A DNA stretch of 64,000 nt from Ethanoligenens harbinense YUAN-3 (GCF_000178115.2 NC_014828.1:372001-436000), one strand, 5' to 3'; numbered from the stretch's first letter, positions 1 through 9,147 are shown. Numbers and translations are program-made. Notes: a model not told the origin generated them from the sequence alone.

Positions 1-212
1 GCCTGCAGATGCCGGAGCTGGACTATACGCAGTTTCTGCTCATTTTGGACGTGTTCCGCGAAACCGGGCTGGCGGCGTTTTCGCGGGGCGAAGGCGGCCT
101 GGCGGTGCGTGTGGAAACGGATATGAAGGTGCGGCTGGAAGACAGCCCGCTCATGCGGCGGCTGATGGGCGCAGGCGGGCATAGCCCGCATGTAAGCTCA
201 GGGCGGGTATAG
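1..212 (+). CDS. recJ: C-terminal end of probable single-strand exonuclease RecJ (5' partial)
   Basis: The open frame enters from the left edge and ends at TAG 210-212. The visible residues include LDVFRETGLA and a tail reading KVRLEDSPLMRRLM. This fits the C-terminal domain of Firmicute RecJ, which ends with an 'LDVFxELGL' helix followed by 'KxxLExSPLLRxL'. Position just upstream of a Rel gene is the usual Firmicute order (recJ, sometimes apt, then rel), and that context carries much of the call. The DHH catalytic domain lies outside the window, so the 5'-3' ssDNA exonuclease function cannot be checked here. An unrelated protein with a similar tail is possible. Confidence 0.55.
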   Translation, partial: LQMPELDYTQFLLILDVFRETGLAAFSRGEGGLAVRVETDMKVRLEDSPLMRRLMGAGGHSPHVSSGRV

Positions 213-334
213 TCTCGGGTTTAGGCGGGCCTGCGGGGTCGGACCGCGCACAGCCTGAACGGACGGTGCGTTTGGCGGCCTGAACGATATATATCATCGA
301 CAGGGAAGGCGCTTTGGCGTTTGGGGTGGCAAAT

Positions 335-2524
335 ATGGATGAGATGTTGGCAGGGTTGCTGCAAAAAATAAAAGAGAGCGGCATGCCGTATGACGTGCCG
401 AAAATCACGGCGGCATATGAGCTGGCGCACAGGGCACACGACGGGCAGTTCCGCAAATCGGGCGACCCGTATATCATCCATCCGGTGGCGGTGGCGACGA
501 TTCTGGTCAACCTCGGGCTGGACACCGATTCGCTTTGTGCCGCGCTGCTGCACGATGTGGTGGAGGACACGGGCGTGCCCCTCGAGAACATCCGCAAGCA
601 GTTCGGCAGCGATGTGGCCCTGCTGGTGGACGGTGTGACCAAAGTAGGCCGGGTAGCGCATTATTCCCGCGAGGAGCAGCAGGCGGAGAGCATTCGTAAG
701 ATGCTGCTGGCCATGGCGAAGGATATTCGCGTTATCCTCATCAAGCTGGCCGACCGGCTGCACAACATGCGCACGCTCGATGCGATGACCTCGCAGAAGC
801 AGTTGGATATCTCGCTGGGCACCATGGAGGTCTACGCCCCCATCGCGCACCGGCTCGGCATCCGCACCGTGAAGGACGAGTTGGAGGATCTCTCCATCCG
901 GCACCTCGACCCCGTCGCCTATCACGAGATCGAGGTGGCGCTCAAAAAGCGTAAGGATGAGCGCGAAGCCATTCTTCAGTCCATTCAGAACCGCATCGCC
1001 GAGCGCCTGCAGAGCCTGCACATGAACGTGCACATCGAAGGGCGCGTCAAGAGCATCTACGGCATCTACCGCAAGGTGTATATGAAGGGGCGGGCGTTCG
1101 AGCAGATTTATGACATCTATGCCGTGCGTGTGATCGTGGACACCGTGAATGAATGCTACAATATCCTTGGCGTGATTCACGACCTGATGAAGCCCGTTCC
1201 CGGCCGCTTCAAGGATTATATCTCCACCCCAAAACCCAATATGTACCAGTCGCTCCACACCACCGTCATCGGCAAGGAGGGCGTGCCCATCGAGGTGCAG
1301 ATCCGCACCTGGGACATGCATCACACCGCGGAATACGGCATCGCGGCGCACTGGAAATACAAGCTGGGCATCCAGAGCAGCAAGGACAAAGGCTCGCTCG
1401 AATCCCGGCTGGAGTGGGTGCGCCAGCTGCTGGAGGTGCAGACCGACGTCAAGGACGCGGAGGATTTCATTCACTCGCTCAAGACCGATCTCGCGCCCGA
1501 CGAGGTGTATGTCTTCACGCCGCGCGGCGATGTCATCAACCTGCCGGCCCGGTCCACCCCCATCGACTTCGCCTACGCCATCCACAGCGAGGTGGGCCAC
1601 CGCATGACGGGCGCGAAGATCGACGGCAAGATCGTGCCGCTTACCTATGAGCTCCAGACCGGGCAGATCGTGGAGGTGCTCACCACCTCCGCGACGGGGC
1701 ACGGTCCCAGCCGCGACTGGCTGAACATCGCACGCACCAGCGAGGCGCGCAGCAAGATCCGCGCGTGGTTTAAAAAAGAGCGGCGCGAGGAGAACATTGC
1801 CGAGGGCCGCTCGGAGATCGAGCGCGAGTTTAGGCGCATCGGCATTTTGCTGAGCGGCGCCGCGCTTGAGGAATTCCTGGAAGGCGTGGCGAAGCGGCAG
1901 CATTTCAACGGCACCGACGAATTCCTGGCGGCCATCGGCTACGGCGGCATCGTGCTTTCCAAGGTCATCCCGCGCATCAAAGACGACTATGTCAAGCAGG
2001 TGCACCCGGAGAAGATCCAACTGCCCGAGAACGTCACGCCCCGCCACAGTGCGGGCGGCATCATCGTGGAAGGGCTGGACAACTGTCTGGTCAAGCTTTC
2101 CCGCTGCTGCAACCCGCTGCCGGGGGACGAGATTGTCGGGTTTATCACGCGCGGTTTCGGGGTGTCCATCCACAAGCGGGACTGCCCCAATGTGGTCAAG
2201 AACCTCAAAAACCCCGAATACGACGGACGGTTCGTGCACGCGCACTGGGCCGAGCACCTGAACACGCCGTTTAAGGCGGGGCTGCGTATCCTCTCCGGCG
2301 ACCGCTACGGTCTGCTGGCGGATATTACCTCTGCGCTGGCCGCCATGCACATCGGCATCCACGCGGTCAACGCGCGCGAACTGAAGAATGGCGCGGTGGA
2401 AATTCTCATCACCGTGGACGTGGCAGGCACCAAGCAGCTTGAAAACGTACTGAACCGGATGCGCCACATCGAGGGCGTGCAGGAAGTCACCCGTTCCGGC
2501 AGCGCGGGCCCGGAAGCCGGCTGA
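335..2524 (+). CDS. relA: Bifunctional (p)ppGpp synthetase/hydrolase (Rel)
   Basis: Cytosolic stringent-response enzyme that makes and degrades (p)ppGpp. Counting from TTG 314, the HD hydrolase motif HDVVEDT is at about residues 80-86. The synthetase motif RFKDYISTPK is near 298-307 and is followed by NMYQSLHT. A TGS domain (VYVFTPRGDVINLP) starts near 395. A Cys-containing RIS/ZFD segment (SRCCNPLPGDE, then RDCPNV) lies near 595-625, and an ACT domain fills the last 75 residues. An intact HD motif with a full synthetase indicates the long bifunctional Rel type. ATG 335 (729 aa) is preferred because GGGGTGG sits 5 nt upstream; TTG 314 behind AGGGAAGG is an alternative giving 736 aa. The DUF1015 gene follows after 53 nt and is probably cotranscribed. 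Confidence 0.95.
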   Translation: MDEMLAGLLQKIKESGMPYDVPKITAAYELAHRAHDGQFRKSGDPYIIHPVAVATILVNLGLDTDSLCAALLHDVVEDTGVPLENIRKQFGSDVALLVDGVTKVGRVAHYSREEQQAESIRKMLLAMAKDIRVILIKLADRLHNMRTLDAMTSQKQLDISLGTMEVYAPIAHRLGIRTVKDELEDLSIRHLDPVAYHEIEVALKKRKDEREAILQSIQNRIAERLQSLHMNVHIEGRVKSIYGIYRKVYMKGRAFEQIYDIYAVRVIVDTVNECYNILGVIHDLMKPVPGRFKDYISTPKPNMYQSLHTTVIGKEGVPIEVQIRTWDMHHTAEYGIAAHWKYKLGIQSSKDKGSLESRLEWVRQLLEVQTDVKDAEDFIHSLKTDLAPDEVYVFTPRGDVINLPARSTPIDFAYAIHSEVGHRMTGAKIDGKIVPLTYELQTGQIVEVLTTSATGHGPSRDWLNIARTSEARSKIRAWFKKERREENIAEGRSEIEREFRRIGILLSGAALEEFLEGVAKRQHFNGTDEFLAAIGYGGIVLSKVIPRIKDDYVKQVHPEKIQLPENVTPRHSAGGIIVEGLDNCLVKLSRCCNPLPGDEIVGFITRGFGVSIHKRDCPNVVKNLKNPEYDGRFVHAHWAEHLNTPFKAGLRILSGDRYGLLADITSALAAMHIGIHAVNARELKNGAVEILITVDVAGTKQLENVLNRMRHIEGVQEVTRSGSAGPEAG

Positions 2525-2577
2525 GCGGCCCGCCGTGGGACGCAAATCATACAGACCAGACGTTAGGAGTGCGAATC

Positions 2578-3867
2578 ATGGAAAAAAAGCTGCAATGGGG
2601 GGCGTTCGGCCCCGCGGATATTTTGCTGCCGCGTGGCTGCAGCATGCAGAAATGGAGCGTGGTGGCCTGCGACCAGTACACCAGCGAGCCGGAATATTGG
2701 GATGAAGTGGAGAAATTTGTGGGTGACGCGCCTTCCACGCTGCGGCTGATGTTCCCGGAGGTCTACCTCGACAAGGAGGACCCCGCCGCGCGCATCCAAG
2801 AGATTCACGCCGCCATGCGCGCTTATCTGGACGCGGGGCGTTTTTCCAGGCTGAAAGACAGCTTTGTCTATCTGGAACGCAGGCTGCCTTCCGGCGCGGT
2901 GCGGCGCGGCCTGGTGGGCGCGGTCGATCTGGAACAGTATGATTACAGCCCGGGTTCCGCTTCGCCCATCCGTCCCACCGAAGGCACGGTGGTGGCGCGC
3001 ATCAAGCCCCGGATGCAGATCCGCGAGGGCGCGCCCATTGAACTGTCGCATGTGATGCTGCTGATCGACGATCCGGACGGCACGGTCATCGAGCCCATCG
3101 CCCGGCACAAGGGCGCGCTCGCGCCGCTTTACAATTTCGATCTGATGCAGAACGGCGGGCATCTGAGCGGCTGGTGGCTGCCGGCCGACCAGGCGGGCGC
3201 GGTGCGGCAGGCGCTGGCGGCGTTGGCTTCCCCCGAGGCCTTTGCCAAAAAGTACGGCCTGCCGGACAGGCCGGTGCTTGCTTATGCGTCGGGCGACGGC
3301 AACCATTCGCTGGCCACGGCCCGCGCGTGCTACGAGCATCTCAAGGAAAAGATCGGCGACGCGGCGAAGAGCCACCCCGCGCGGTACGCCATGGTGGAAC
3401 TCGTCAACATCCACGACGAATCGCTCATCTTCGAACCCATCCACCGGGTGCTGACCGGGGTGGACGCCGCCAAGCTGCGCCATGATTTCATCACCGCCAT
3501 GGCGGCGGACGGCGGCTCGCTGGACAGCGGCGACCCGGCGCGCCGGGTGCGCTTTCTGCATGAGGGCGGCGATGTGACGGCCTATCTGGGCGGCGACGTT
3601 CTGCCGGTGGGCATGGTGCAGGATTTCCTGGATGGCTGGATGCAGGAGAACGGCGGAAAGATCGACTATGTCCATGGCGACGAGGTGACCGCCCGGCTGG
3701 GCACACAGCCGGGCGCGGCGTCGTTTTTGCTGCCCGCCCTCGGCAAATCGGCGCTGTTCGCGTCCGTCGCGCGGGACGGCGCGCTGCCCCGCAAGACGTT
3801 CTCGATGGGCGATGCCAATGAAAAGCGGTTCTATCTGGAATGCCGCCGCATCACGGAGGACGCGTGA
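2578..3867 (+). CDS. DUF1015 family protein
   Basis: A 429-aa cytosolic protein of the DUF1015 (COG4198) family, whose biochemical role I cannot state. Diagnostic segments are CDQYTSEPEYW (about 31-41) and the highly conserved SGDGNHSLATA near residues 238-248. In other anaerobes this family is, as I recall, often found beside serine-biosynthesis genes; here it lies between rel and dtd. ATG 2578 is chosen because AGGAG at 2565-2569 is 8 nt upstream; the apparent GTG 2569 overlaps that site. Its stop overlaps the dtd start (GTGA), so the two are translationally coupled. No signal peptide or membrane segment is visible. Confidence 0.85.
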   Translation: MEKKLQWGAFGPADILLPRGCSMQKWSVVACDQYTSEPEYWDEVEKFVGDAPSTLRLMFPEVYLDKEDPAARIQEIHAAMRAYLDAGRFSRLKDSFVYLERRLPSGAVRRGLVGAVDLEQYDYSPGSASPIRPTEGTVVARIKPRMQIREGAPIELSHVMLLIDDPDGTVIEPIARHKGALAPLYNFDLMQNGGHLSGWWLPADQAGAVRQALAALASPEAFAKKYGLPDRPVLAYASGDGNHSLATARACYEHLKEKIGDAAKSHPARYAMVELVNIHDESLIFEPIHRVLTGVDAAKLRHDFITAMAADGGSLDSGDPARRVRFLHEGGDVTAYLGGDVLPVGMVQDFLDGWMQENGGKIDYVHGDEVTARLGTQPGAASFLLPALGKSALFASVARDGALPRKTFSMGDANEKRFYLECRRITEDA

Positions 3868-4325
3868 GGGCGGTTATCCAGCGCGTGCGCCATGCGTGCG
3901 TGCGGGTGGACGGCCAGGTGACCGGGCAGATCGGCACGGGGCTGTTCGTGCTTCTCGGCGTGGAGCAGGCGGATACTCTAAAGGACGCGCAGGCGCTGGC
4001 GACCAAGACCGCCGGGCTGCGCATCTTTTCAGACGAGTCGGGTAAAATGTGCCTGGGCGCGTCCGACGTGGGCGGCGGCTTTCTGGTAGTGTCCAATTTC
4101 ACGCTCTATGGGGACTGCCGCAAGGGCAGGCGGCCGGATTTCACCCGCGCGGCGGGCGCGGCGCAGGCGCAGGCGCTTTACCGCGCGTTTGTGCAGGCGC
4201 TCTGCGAAGCCTGCGCCCCCGCCGGTCTGCCGGTGGAGACGGGACTGTTCGGCGCGGACATGCGCATCGAGATGGACGGCGACGGCCCGGTGACGCTGGT
4301 GCTGGACACGGCGGAATGGAGGTAA
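3864..4325 (+). CDS. dtd: D-aminoacyl-tRNA deacylase
   Basis: Hydrolyses D-amino acids mischarged on tRNA (and Gly-tRNA-Ala in characterised homologues). It starts MRAVIQRV, the standard family N-terminus, from GTG 3864, which overlaps the previous stop as GTGA with GGAGGA just upstream; 153 aa. The active-site segment reads SNFTLYGDCRKGRRPDF (from residue 77), where the usual SQxT motif carries Asn for Gln. The Gly-Pro motif appears as DGDGPV near residues 138-143. The neighbours (rel upstream, MBL hydrolase and hemZ downstream) form the common clostridial arrangement. Confidence 0.95.
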   Translation: MRAVIQRVRHACVRVDGQVTGQIGTGLFVLLGVEQADTLKDAQALATKTAGLRIFSDESGKMCLGASDVGGGFLVVSNFTLYGDCRKGRRPDFTRAAGAAQAQALYRAFVQALCEACAPAGLPVETGLFGADMRIEMDGDGPVTLVLDTAEWR

Positions 4326-4329
4326 CGGC

Positions 4330-4965
4330 ATGCATATCCAGTATCTGCGGGTGGGGCGGTTGGAGACCAACTGCTACATCGTTTGCAACGACGAGACCAA
4401 ACGGTGCGCGGTCATCGACCCCGGGGCGGACGCGGCTCGCATCATCGACGCCGTGCGCCGGAGCGGCTGCGCGCCCGACATGATTTTGCTCACCCACGGG
4501 CATTTCGATCACATCGGCGCCGTGCGGGAGCTGCTGGCAGAGTTCGGCTGCAAGCTGGCGGCGCCGAAAGCGGAGCTGGACTTCCTGAACAATCCGCACC
4601 GCAACCTGCATTCCTCCATGAGTGGGGAGGATTTCGTGCCGTTCGCGCCGGACATCCTGTTTGAGGACGGCGACACGGTGGAGGCTGCCGGATTGTCTTT
4701 TAAAGCGCTGCACACGCCGGGGCACACGCCCGGCTCCTCCTGCCTGCTCTGCGACGACGTGCTCTTTACCGGGGACACGCTGTTTGCCGGCAGCGCGGGC
4801 CGCACCGATTTTCCGGGCGGCGACCCCGCCGCCATGCGCGCGTCTTTGCGCAAGCTGGCTATGTTGGCGGGCAACTATCAAGTGCTGCCGGGGCACGGGC
4901 CGTTTTCCACATTGGAGAAAGAACGTGTGGAAAACCCCTATCTGGAGGGTGCGGCGGACGCATGA
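4330..4965 (+). CDS. Metallo-beta-lactamase-fold hydrolase (glyoxalase II-like, YqgX type)
   Basis: A 211-aa cytosolic hydrolase with the dinuclear metal motif THGHFDHIG (His56, His58, Asp60, His61). Downstream ligands are in HTPGHTPGS and in the GDTLFAG and LPGHGP segments. This layout matches YqgX-type proteins of the glyoxalase II group; the substrate cannot be read from sequence, so thioester hydrolysis is only a family-level guess. GGAGG at 4318-4322 lies 7 nt before ATG 4330. The stop overlaps the hemZ start as ATGA, indicating tight coupling within the rel-dtd-hemZ unit. Confidence 0.9.
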   Translation: MHIQYLRVGRLETNCYIVCNDETKRCAVIDPGADAARIIDAVRRSGCAPDMILLTHGHFDHIGAVRELLAEFGCKLAAPKAELDFLNNPHRNLHSSMSGEDFVPFAPDILFEDGDTVEAAGLSFKALHTPGHTPGSSCLLCDDVLFTGDTLFAGSAGRTDFPGGDPAAMRASLRKLAMLAGNYQVLPGHGPFSTLEKERVENPYLEGAADA

Positions 4966-6452
4966 AACTCTATCTGCTTGGGCACGCTATGCGGTACGAG
5001 GCGGGAAACCTCTGCTTTCTCTTTTTCCCCGGCGAAAAGATCGACGAAGAAACCGACCTGGCCGCGCGCGGCGATTTTTACGCGATCACGCGTATCCGGC
5101 GGGGCAGGACGCATACCCGCGCGCTGGTTCTGCTTGTGCAGGGCGGCAAAACCGCCCGTGCCCACGTGTTTTTCCAAAATGACGCGCCCGATCCCGTCAA
5201 GGCGGGCGAACACGCGCTGGGCCGGGCGTTTATCGAGGCGGGCGAACGGCTTTGCGGATTCCGCCCGCCGTGGGGCATCCTCACCGGCATCCGCCCCGTG
5301 AAGCTGATGCGGGAACTGCTCGCTTCGGGCATGGATGAAGAACAGGCCGCGCGCCGTTTTACGGAAGAACTGCGTGTCTCCCCACAGAAGACCGCCCTCT
5401 GCGTGCGCACCGCCGGAGAGGAAACGCGCATCACCGCGCTTTCCACGCTGCGGTCGGCCAGCCTGTATATCTCCATTCCGTTTTGTCCCACCCGCTGCCT
5501 GTACTGCTCATTCATCTCGCACGATGTGGAAAAGACGAAAAAGCTCCTGCCTGCCTATGTGGACAGACTTTGTGAGGAACTGGCGGCGGTGGGCGCGTTG
5601 GTGCGGCGGCTTGGTCTGCGGCTGGAGACCATTTATATGGGCGGCGGCACGCCCACCTCGCTTTCCGCGCCCATGCTCGCGCAGGTCTTCGACGCGGTGC
5701 GCGCCGCGTTCTCATTGGACAGTTTGCGTGAATATACTGTGGAAGCCGGGCGGCCGGACACCATCACGCCCGAAAAGCTCGCCGCCATCCGTGCGGGCGG
5801 CTGCACCCGCCTGTGCATCAACCCGCAGACGCTGGATGCGGACATATTGCGGCGCATCGGCCGGGCGCACACGCCGGAGCAGTTTTTTGAGGCGTTCCAT
5901 ATGGCGCGCGGGGCGGGTTTTTCCTCGATCAACACCGACCTCATCGCGGGCCTGCCGGGCGACACGCCCGCCGGTTTTTCCCGCACGCTCGATGCGCTGC
6001 TGCCCCTCGCGCCCGAGGGCGTGACGGTGCACACGCTGGCCATGAAGCGTTCCTCCCGGCTGGTGTCCGAAGGCGGGGCGCGGTACGACGCACGCGGCGG
6101 CGAGGTGGAACGCATGCTGGAAGACGCCTACGCCCGGCTGGATGCGGCGGGACTCGCACCGTATTATCTCTACCGCCAGCGCAATACGGCGGGCAATCTC
6201 GAAAACACCGGCTTTGCCAAACCCGGGCATGAGGGGTTGTATAACGTCTTCATCATGGATGAGACGCACACCATTCTCGCGGCGGGCGCGGGCGGCGTGA
6301 CCAAGATGCGGCAGCCGGGCGGTACCCGCATCGAGCGGGTGTTCAATTTCAAATATCCGTATGAGTACCTTGCGCGGTTCGACGAGGTGCTTGCACGCAA
6401 GCAACAGGTGGAGGCATTTTATGGCGGCAGGTTTGCCAAAGATTCTCGTTGA
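4962..6452 (+). CDS. hemZ: HemZ-type radical SAM protein (oxygen-independent coproporphyrinogen oxidase-like)
   Basis: A 496-aa radical SAM enzyme related to HemN; family members are annotated as coproporphyrinogen III dehydrogenases. The cluster motif is CPTRCLYC (Cys175, Cys179, Cys182), followed by the GGGTPTSL segment typical of HemN/HemZ. The extra N-terminal region of about 150 residues and the total length fit HemZ (about 500 aa) rather than short HemW. It overlaps the MBL gene by 4 nt and the following kinase gene by 32 nt. Whether it makes haem cannot be decided here; no other haem gene is in the window. Confidence 0.9.
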   Translation: MKLYLLGHAMRYEAGNLCFLFFPGEKIDEETDLAARGDFYAITRIRRGRTHTRALVLLVQGGKTARAHVFFQNDAPDPVKAGEHALGRAFIEAGERLCGFRPPWGILTGIRPVKLMRELLASGMDEEQAARRFTEELRVSPQKTALCVRTAGEETRITALSTLRSASLYISIPFCPTRCLYCSFISHDVEKTKKLLPAYVDRLCEELAAVGALVRRLGLRLETIYMGGGTPTSLSAPMLAQVFDAVRAAFSLDSLREYTVEAGRPDTITPEKLAAIRAGGCTRLCINPQTLDADILRRIGRAHTPEQFFEAFHMARGAGFSSINTDLIAGLPGDTPAGFSRTLDALLPLAPEGVTVHTLAMKRSSRLVSEGGARYDARGGEVERMLEDAYARLDAAGLAPYYLYRQRNTAGNLENTGFAKPGHEGLYNVFIMDETHTILAAGAGGVTKMRQPGGTRIERVFNFKYPYEYLARFDEVLARKQQVEAFYGGRFAKDSR

Positions 6453-7446
6453 GGATGTCAATCGCCGGGCGGCGGACGCGAAACAGTTTTTTCAGGAGTG
6501 CAACGCGCGTTACGAACACGATCTGGCGCAGGTGGTGGAGGACATCGCGCAGCGCGCGGGGCGCCACCGGCAGTTCATCCTGCTGGCGGGGCCGTCCGCC
6601 TCGGGGAAGACGACCACCTCGCTTAAGCTCAAGGCGGGCCTGATGGCGCGGGGCATTCGCGCCGTCACCGTTTCGCTGGACGATTTTTTTAAAGACCGCG
6701 CCGAAACGCCGCTTCAGCCGGACGGAAAGCCGGACTATGAATCGCCCGCGGCGCTCGATCTGGACCTGTTCACGCAGGTCACGGAAGAACTGCTGGAAAA
6801 GGAGAAGGCGTCGTTCCCGATCTTTGATTTCAAGCTGGCGCGCCGCGGCGAGAAAATGCGCCGGTTGGAGCTTCCGCAGGGCAGCGTGGCGGTAGTGGAG
6901 GGGCTGCACGCGCTCAATCCGCTGGTGGCGTCCTGCCTGCCCGACGAGCGCGTGTTCCGGCTGTATGTCAGCGTCAGCTCCGAGTTTGCGGACGCCGACG
7001 GCAACGTGCTGTTGAGCGCGCGCGACATCCGGCTGGTGCGCCGGGTGCTGCGCGACTACCGGTTCCGCGCGTCCAGCGCGGCGCATACATTGGAATTGTG
7101 GGAAGATGTCTGCCGGGGCGAGGATGCGTTTGTCCGGCCGTTCAAGCCGCTGGCGGACAGGACGCTCGACACGGTGTTTGCCTGCGAACCCTGCCTGTTT
7201 GCGGGCATGGCTCTCTGGCACTTTGAGAGCGCGTGGGAGGACGGTCCGTTCACCCACGAGGCCAGGCGGCTGGTGGCCGCCATGAAGCAGTTTCCCCGTA
7301 TCTCCCAGCGCGTCATCCCCCCCGCCTGTCTGCTGCGGGAGTTTCTGGGCGGCAGCCTGTACCTCAACAAAAAGACCATCCGCCGCCGCCGCGGGTACGG
7401 TTCGCGTCCGCATGCGGCCGGGCAGGCACCTGCAACGGGCGGCTGA
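6421..7446 (+). CDS. Uridine kinase-like P-loop nucleoside kinase
   Basis: A 341-aa cytosolic protein with a Walker A motif GPSASGKT at residues 57-64 and the DDFF motif (VSLDDFFKDR) typical of the uridine kinase/phosphoribulokinase superfamily. A later VVEGLHALNP segment fits the family's Walker B region. It corresponds to the nucleoside-kinase homologues that follow hemZ in many Clostridia; here the N-terminal TGS domain of some relatives is absent. ATG 6421 is used because GGTGGAGG lies just upstream inside the hemZ end. Substrate is not proven; uridine/cytidine is the family default. Confidence 0.8.
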   Translation: MAAGLPKILVEDVNRRAADAKQFFQECNARYEHDLAQVVEDIAQRAGRHRQFILLAGPSASGKTTTSLKLKAGLMARGIRAVTVSLDDFFKDRAETPLQPDGKPDYESPAALDLDLFTQVTEELLEKEKASFPIFDFKLARRGEKMRRLELPQGSVAVVEGLHALNPLVASCLPDERVFRLYVSVSSEFADADGNVLLSARDIRLVRRVLRDYRFRASSAAHTLELWEDVCRGEDAFVRPFKPLADRTLDTVFACEPCLFAGMALWHFESAWEDGPFTHEARRLVAAMKQFPRISQRVIPPACLLREFLGGSLYLNKKTIRRRRGYGSRPHAAGQAPATGG

Positions 7447-7559
7447 GCAGGCACAGCCCGTGTCGCACATGCTCGGGCGAAAGTCCTGGAAACAGGCGGC
7501 GCGGCGGCTGAAAACCACGCGGCTGCAAGAAAAAACCGCGCGGTGTCCTGCCGCGCATA

Positions 7560-7588
7560 TTGTGTGCGCCGGCAGGGAATGGTATAAT
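7560..7588 (+). promoter_or_regulatory. Sigma-A type promoter for the zinc-ribbon gene
   Basis: TTGTGT (7560-7565), a 17-nt spacer and TATAAT (7583-7588), with a TGG extended -10 immediately upstream. It precedes the gene at 7633 by about 40 nt of leader, which carries AAAGGAG. Confidence 0.75.
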
Positions 7589-7632
7589 ATGTTTACGCAA
7601 GAAAGCGCGACAGGATAAAGGAGTGATTGGCC

Positions 7633-7989
7633 ATGGGACTGTTGGAAGATGCGGTCATCACGGCGAAAGGCGCCGTGGATTTTGCCGGCAAAAAAACCGG
7701 TGAGATCGTAGAACTTTCCCGCCTGAAGATCTCGGCTGCCGAGATTGAGGGCAAGATCAAGAACCTGTATGAATCACTGGGCCGTTCCGTCTACAACGCG
7801 GCAAAATCGGAAACCGACGCCACCACGCTGGTAAAGGAAAAAACCACTCAGATCGACACCCTGCTCGTCGATCTTTCCGCCGTGCAGGACAAGATCGGCG
7901 AATTGCGCGAAGAGAAAAAGTGCGCATCCTGCGGCACCGCGAACCCACAAGACGCCAATTACTGCAAAAAATGCGGCACACAGCTTTAA
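7633..7989 (+). CDS. Small coiled-coil protein with C-terminal zinc ribbon
   Basis: A 118-aa protein. The first 95 residues are mostly charged helix (MGLLEDAVITAKGAVDFAGK, then an E/K-rich stretch) and likely coiled coil. The tail carries CASCG and CKKCG (Cys97, Cys100, Cys111, Cys114), a classic zinc ribbon. ATG 7633 is preferred over TTG 7627 because AAAGGAG at 7617-7623 is 9 nt from ATG but only 3 nt from TTG. It has its own promoter. No pathway can be assigned; similar proteins are widespread and uncharacterised in Firmicutes. Confidence 0.75.
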   Translation: MGLLEDAVITAKGAVDFAGKKTGEIVELSRLKISAAEIEGKIKNLYESLGRSVYNAAKSETDATTLVKEKTTQIDTLLVDLSAVQDKIGELREEKKCASCGTANPQDANYCKKCGTQL

Positions 7990-8328
7990 GCCTTGTTTTT
8001 AAAGTCCCAGACCGTGTCTGTTTCGATTAAAATGCCACCGCATTTCGTTGCAAATACTTGGAATACGGCAGGGATTACGCCTTGCGCGGGCGACATTTTC
8101 TTTCGGAAATCCGCCAATTTTGGATGTGCAAATAAGACCTATGCCTTGTTTAAAAAAGAAAAGCCGTGCCTGTTTCGGCACAGAGGCTGACAGGCTGGCG
8201 TTTTTTCCGGGCGCAGCCGCCCATTCCGCCGACGCAGCGCGCGGGCGGGGTGGGCGGCTGTGTGCTTCTATCCCCAAATCATGCGGAGGGCACCCCGTGT
8301 CTTCCGAAAGAAAAGGACGGAGAATCTC
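7990..8328 (+). other. Gene-free interval with an imperfect internal duplication
   Basis: No convincing gene is seen in these 339 nt. Two related segments occur: GCCTTGTTT (7990-7998) followed by CCGTGTCTGTTTCG (8012-8025), and GCCTTGTTT (8143-8151) followed by CCGTGCCTGTTTCG (8164-8177). In the second copy GTGCC and GGCAC form a short hairpin whose A-rich left flank suits termination on the minus strand. No clear promoter for the downstream phosphorylase was found. Confidence 0.4.
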
Positions 8329-9147
8329 ATGGGTCATGCAGAACATGCGCGCCGCGCCGCCGAGACCATCCGGGACGCTTCCCCCCTGCGCCCGCAGACG
8401 GCCGTGGTGCTTGGCTCCGGGCTGGGCGGGTTTGTGTCCGCCGTGCGGGACGCCGTGGAGCTGCCATATGCGGACATTCCGCATTTTCCGTGTGCCACGG
8501 CGCCGTCCCATGCGGGCCGGCTGTTGATCGGCACGCTGGCGGGCCGGCCGGCCTATGTGTTTTCGGGGCGCTTCCATTATTACGAAGGGCTGTCGTTTAA
8601 GCGCGCCGCGTTTTATGTACGCGTCCTTCATGCGCTGGGGGTGCGCGACCTGCTGCTCACCAACGCGGCGGGGCTCATCAACCTGGATTTCGCCCCCGGC
8701 GACCTGATGCTGGTGCGCGACCATATCAACTTTTCGGGGCAGAGCCCGTGCCGTGGTCGCAATCTGGACACGCTCGGCGAGCGCTTTTTTGATATGTCGG
8801 ACGCATACAGCGGCGAGCTGCGCGCGCTGGCGCACGCGGCCGCGGAGGAAACGGGCGTGCCGCTGCGCGAGGGTGTCTATGCGTACATGACCGGGCCGCA
8901 GTATGAAACGCCCGCCGAGATCCGGGCGTTGGGCATTCTGGGCGCGGACGCGGTGGGCATGTCCACCGTGCCGGAGGTGATCGAGGCGGCGCACTGCGGC
9001 CTGCGCACGCTCTGCATCTCCTGCCTGACCAATTACGGCGCGGGTCTTTCGCCCGATCCGCTGCGCGGCGACGAGGTTAATGAAAACGCCGCCGCGCGCG
9101 CGGGGGATTTGTCCGCCCTGCTTCTGGCAATCCTTGCGCGGCTGTAG
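8329..9147 (+). CDS. punA: Purine nucleoside phosphorylase (trimeric type)
   Basis: A 272-aa cytosolic enzyme that phosphorolyses purine (deoxy)ribonucleosides to base and (deoxy)ribose 1-phosphate. Family landmarks in order are GSGLGG (29-34), SHAGR (60-64), GRFHYYEG (80-87), LLTNAAG, GPQYETPAE and GMSTVPE, ending with LTNYGAG. These define the PNP/MTAP family of the trimeric, inosine/guanosine-preferring type. ATG 8329 has a purine-rich GGACGGAG site upstream. It appears to be a single-gene unit; an unrelated promoter-like sequence begins 52 nt after the stop. Confidence 0.93.
   Translation: MGHAEHARRAAETIRDASPLRPQTAVVLGSGLGGFVSAVRDAVELPYADIPHFPCATAPSHAGRLLIGTLAGRPAYVFSGRFHYYEGLSFKRAAFYVRVLHALGVRDLLLTNAAGLINLDFAPGDLMLVRDHINFSGQSPCRGRNLDTLGERFFDMSDAYSGELRALAHAAAEETGVPLREGVYAYMTGPQYETPAEIRALGILGADAVGMSTVPEVIEAAHCGLRTLCISCLTNYGAGLSPDPLRGDEVNENAAARAGDLSALLLAILARL

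Noticed and set aside
221-2545. A 774-codon open frame on the minus strand
   Set aside because: It is an antisense shadow of rel, whose domains are unmistakable; its translation is His/Arg/Ala-rich with no family motifs, as expected from high-GC codon bias.
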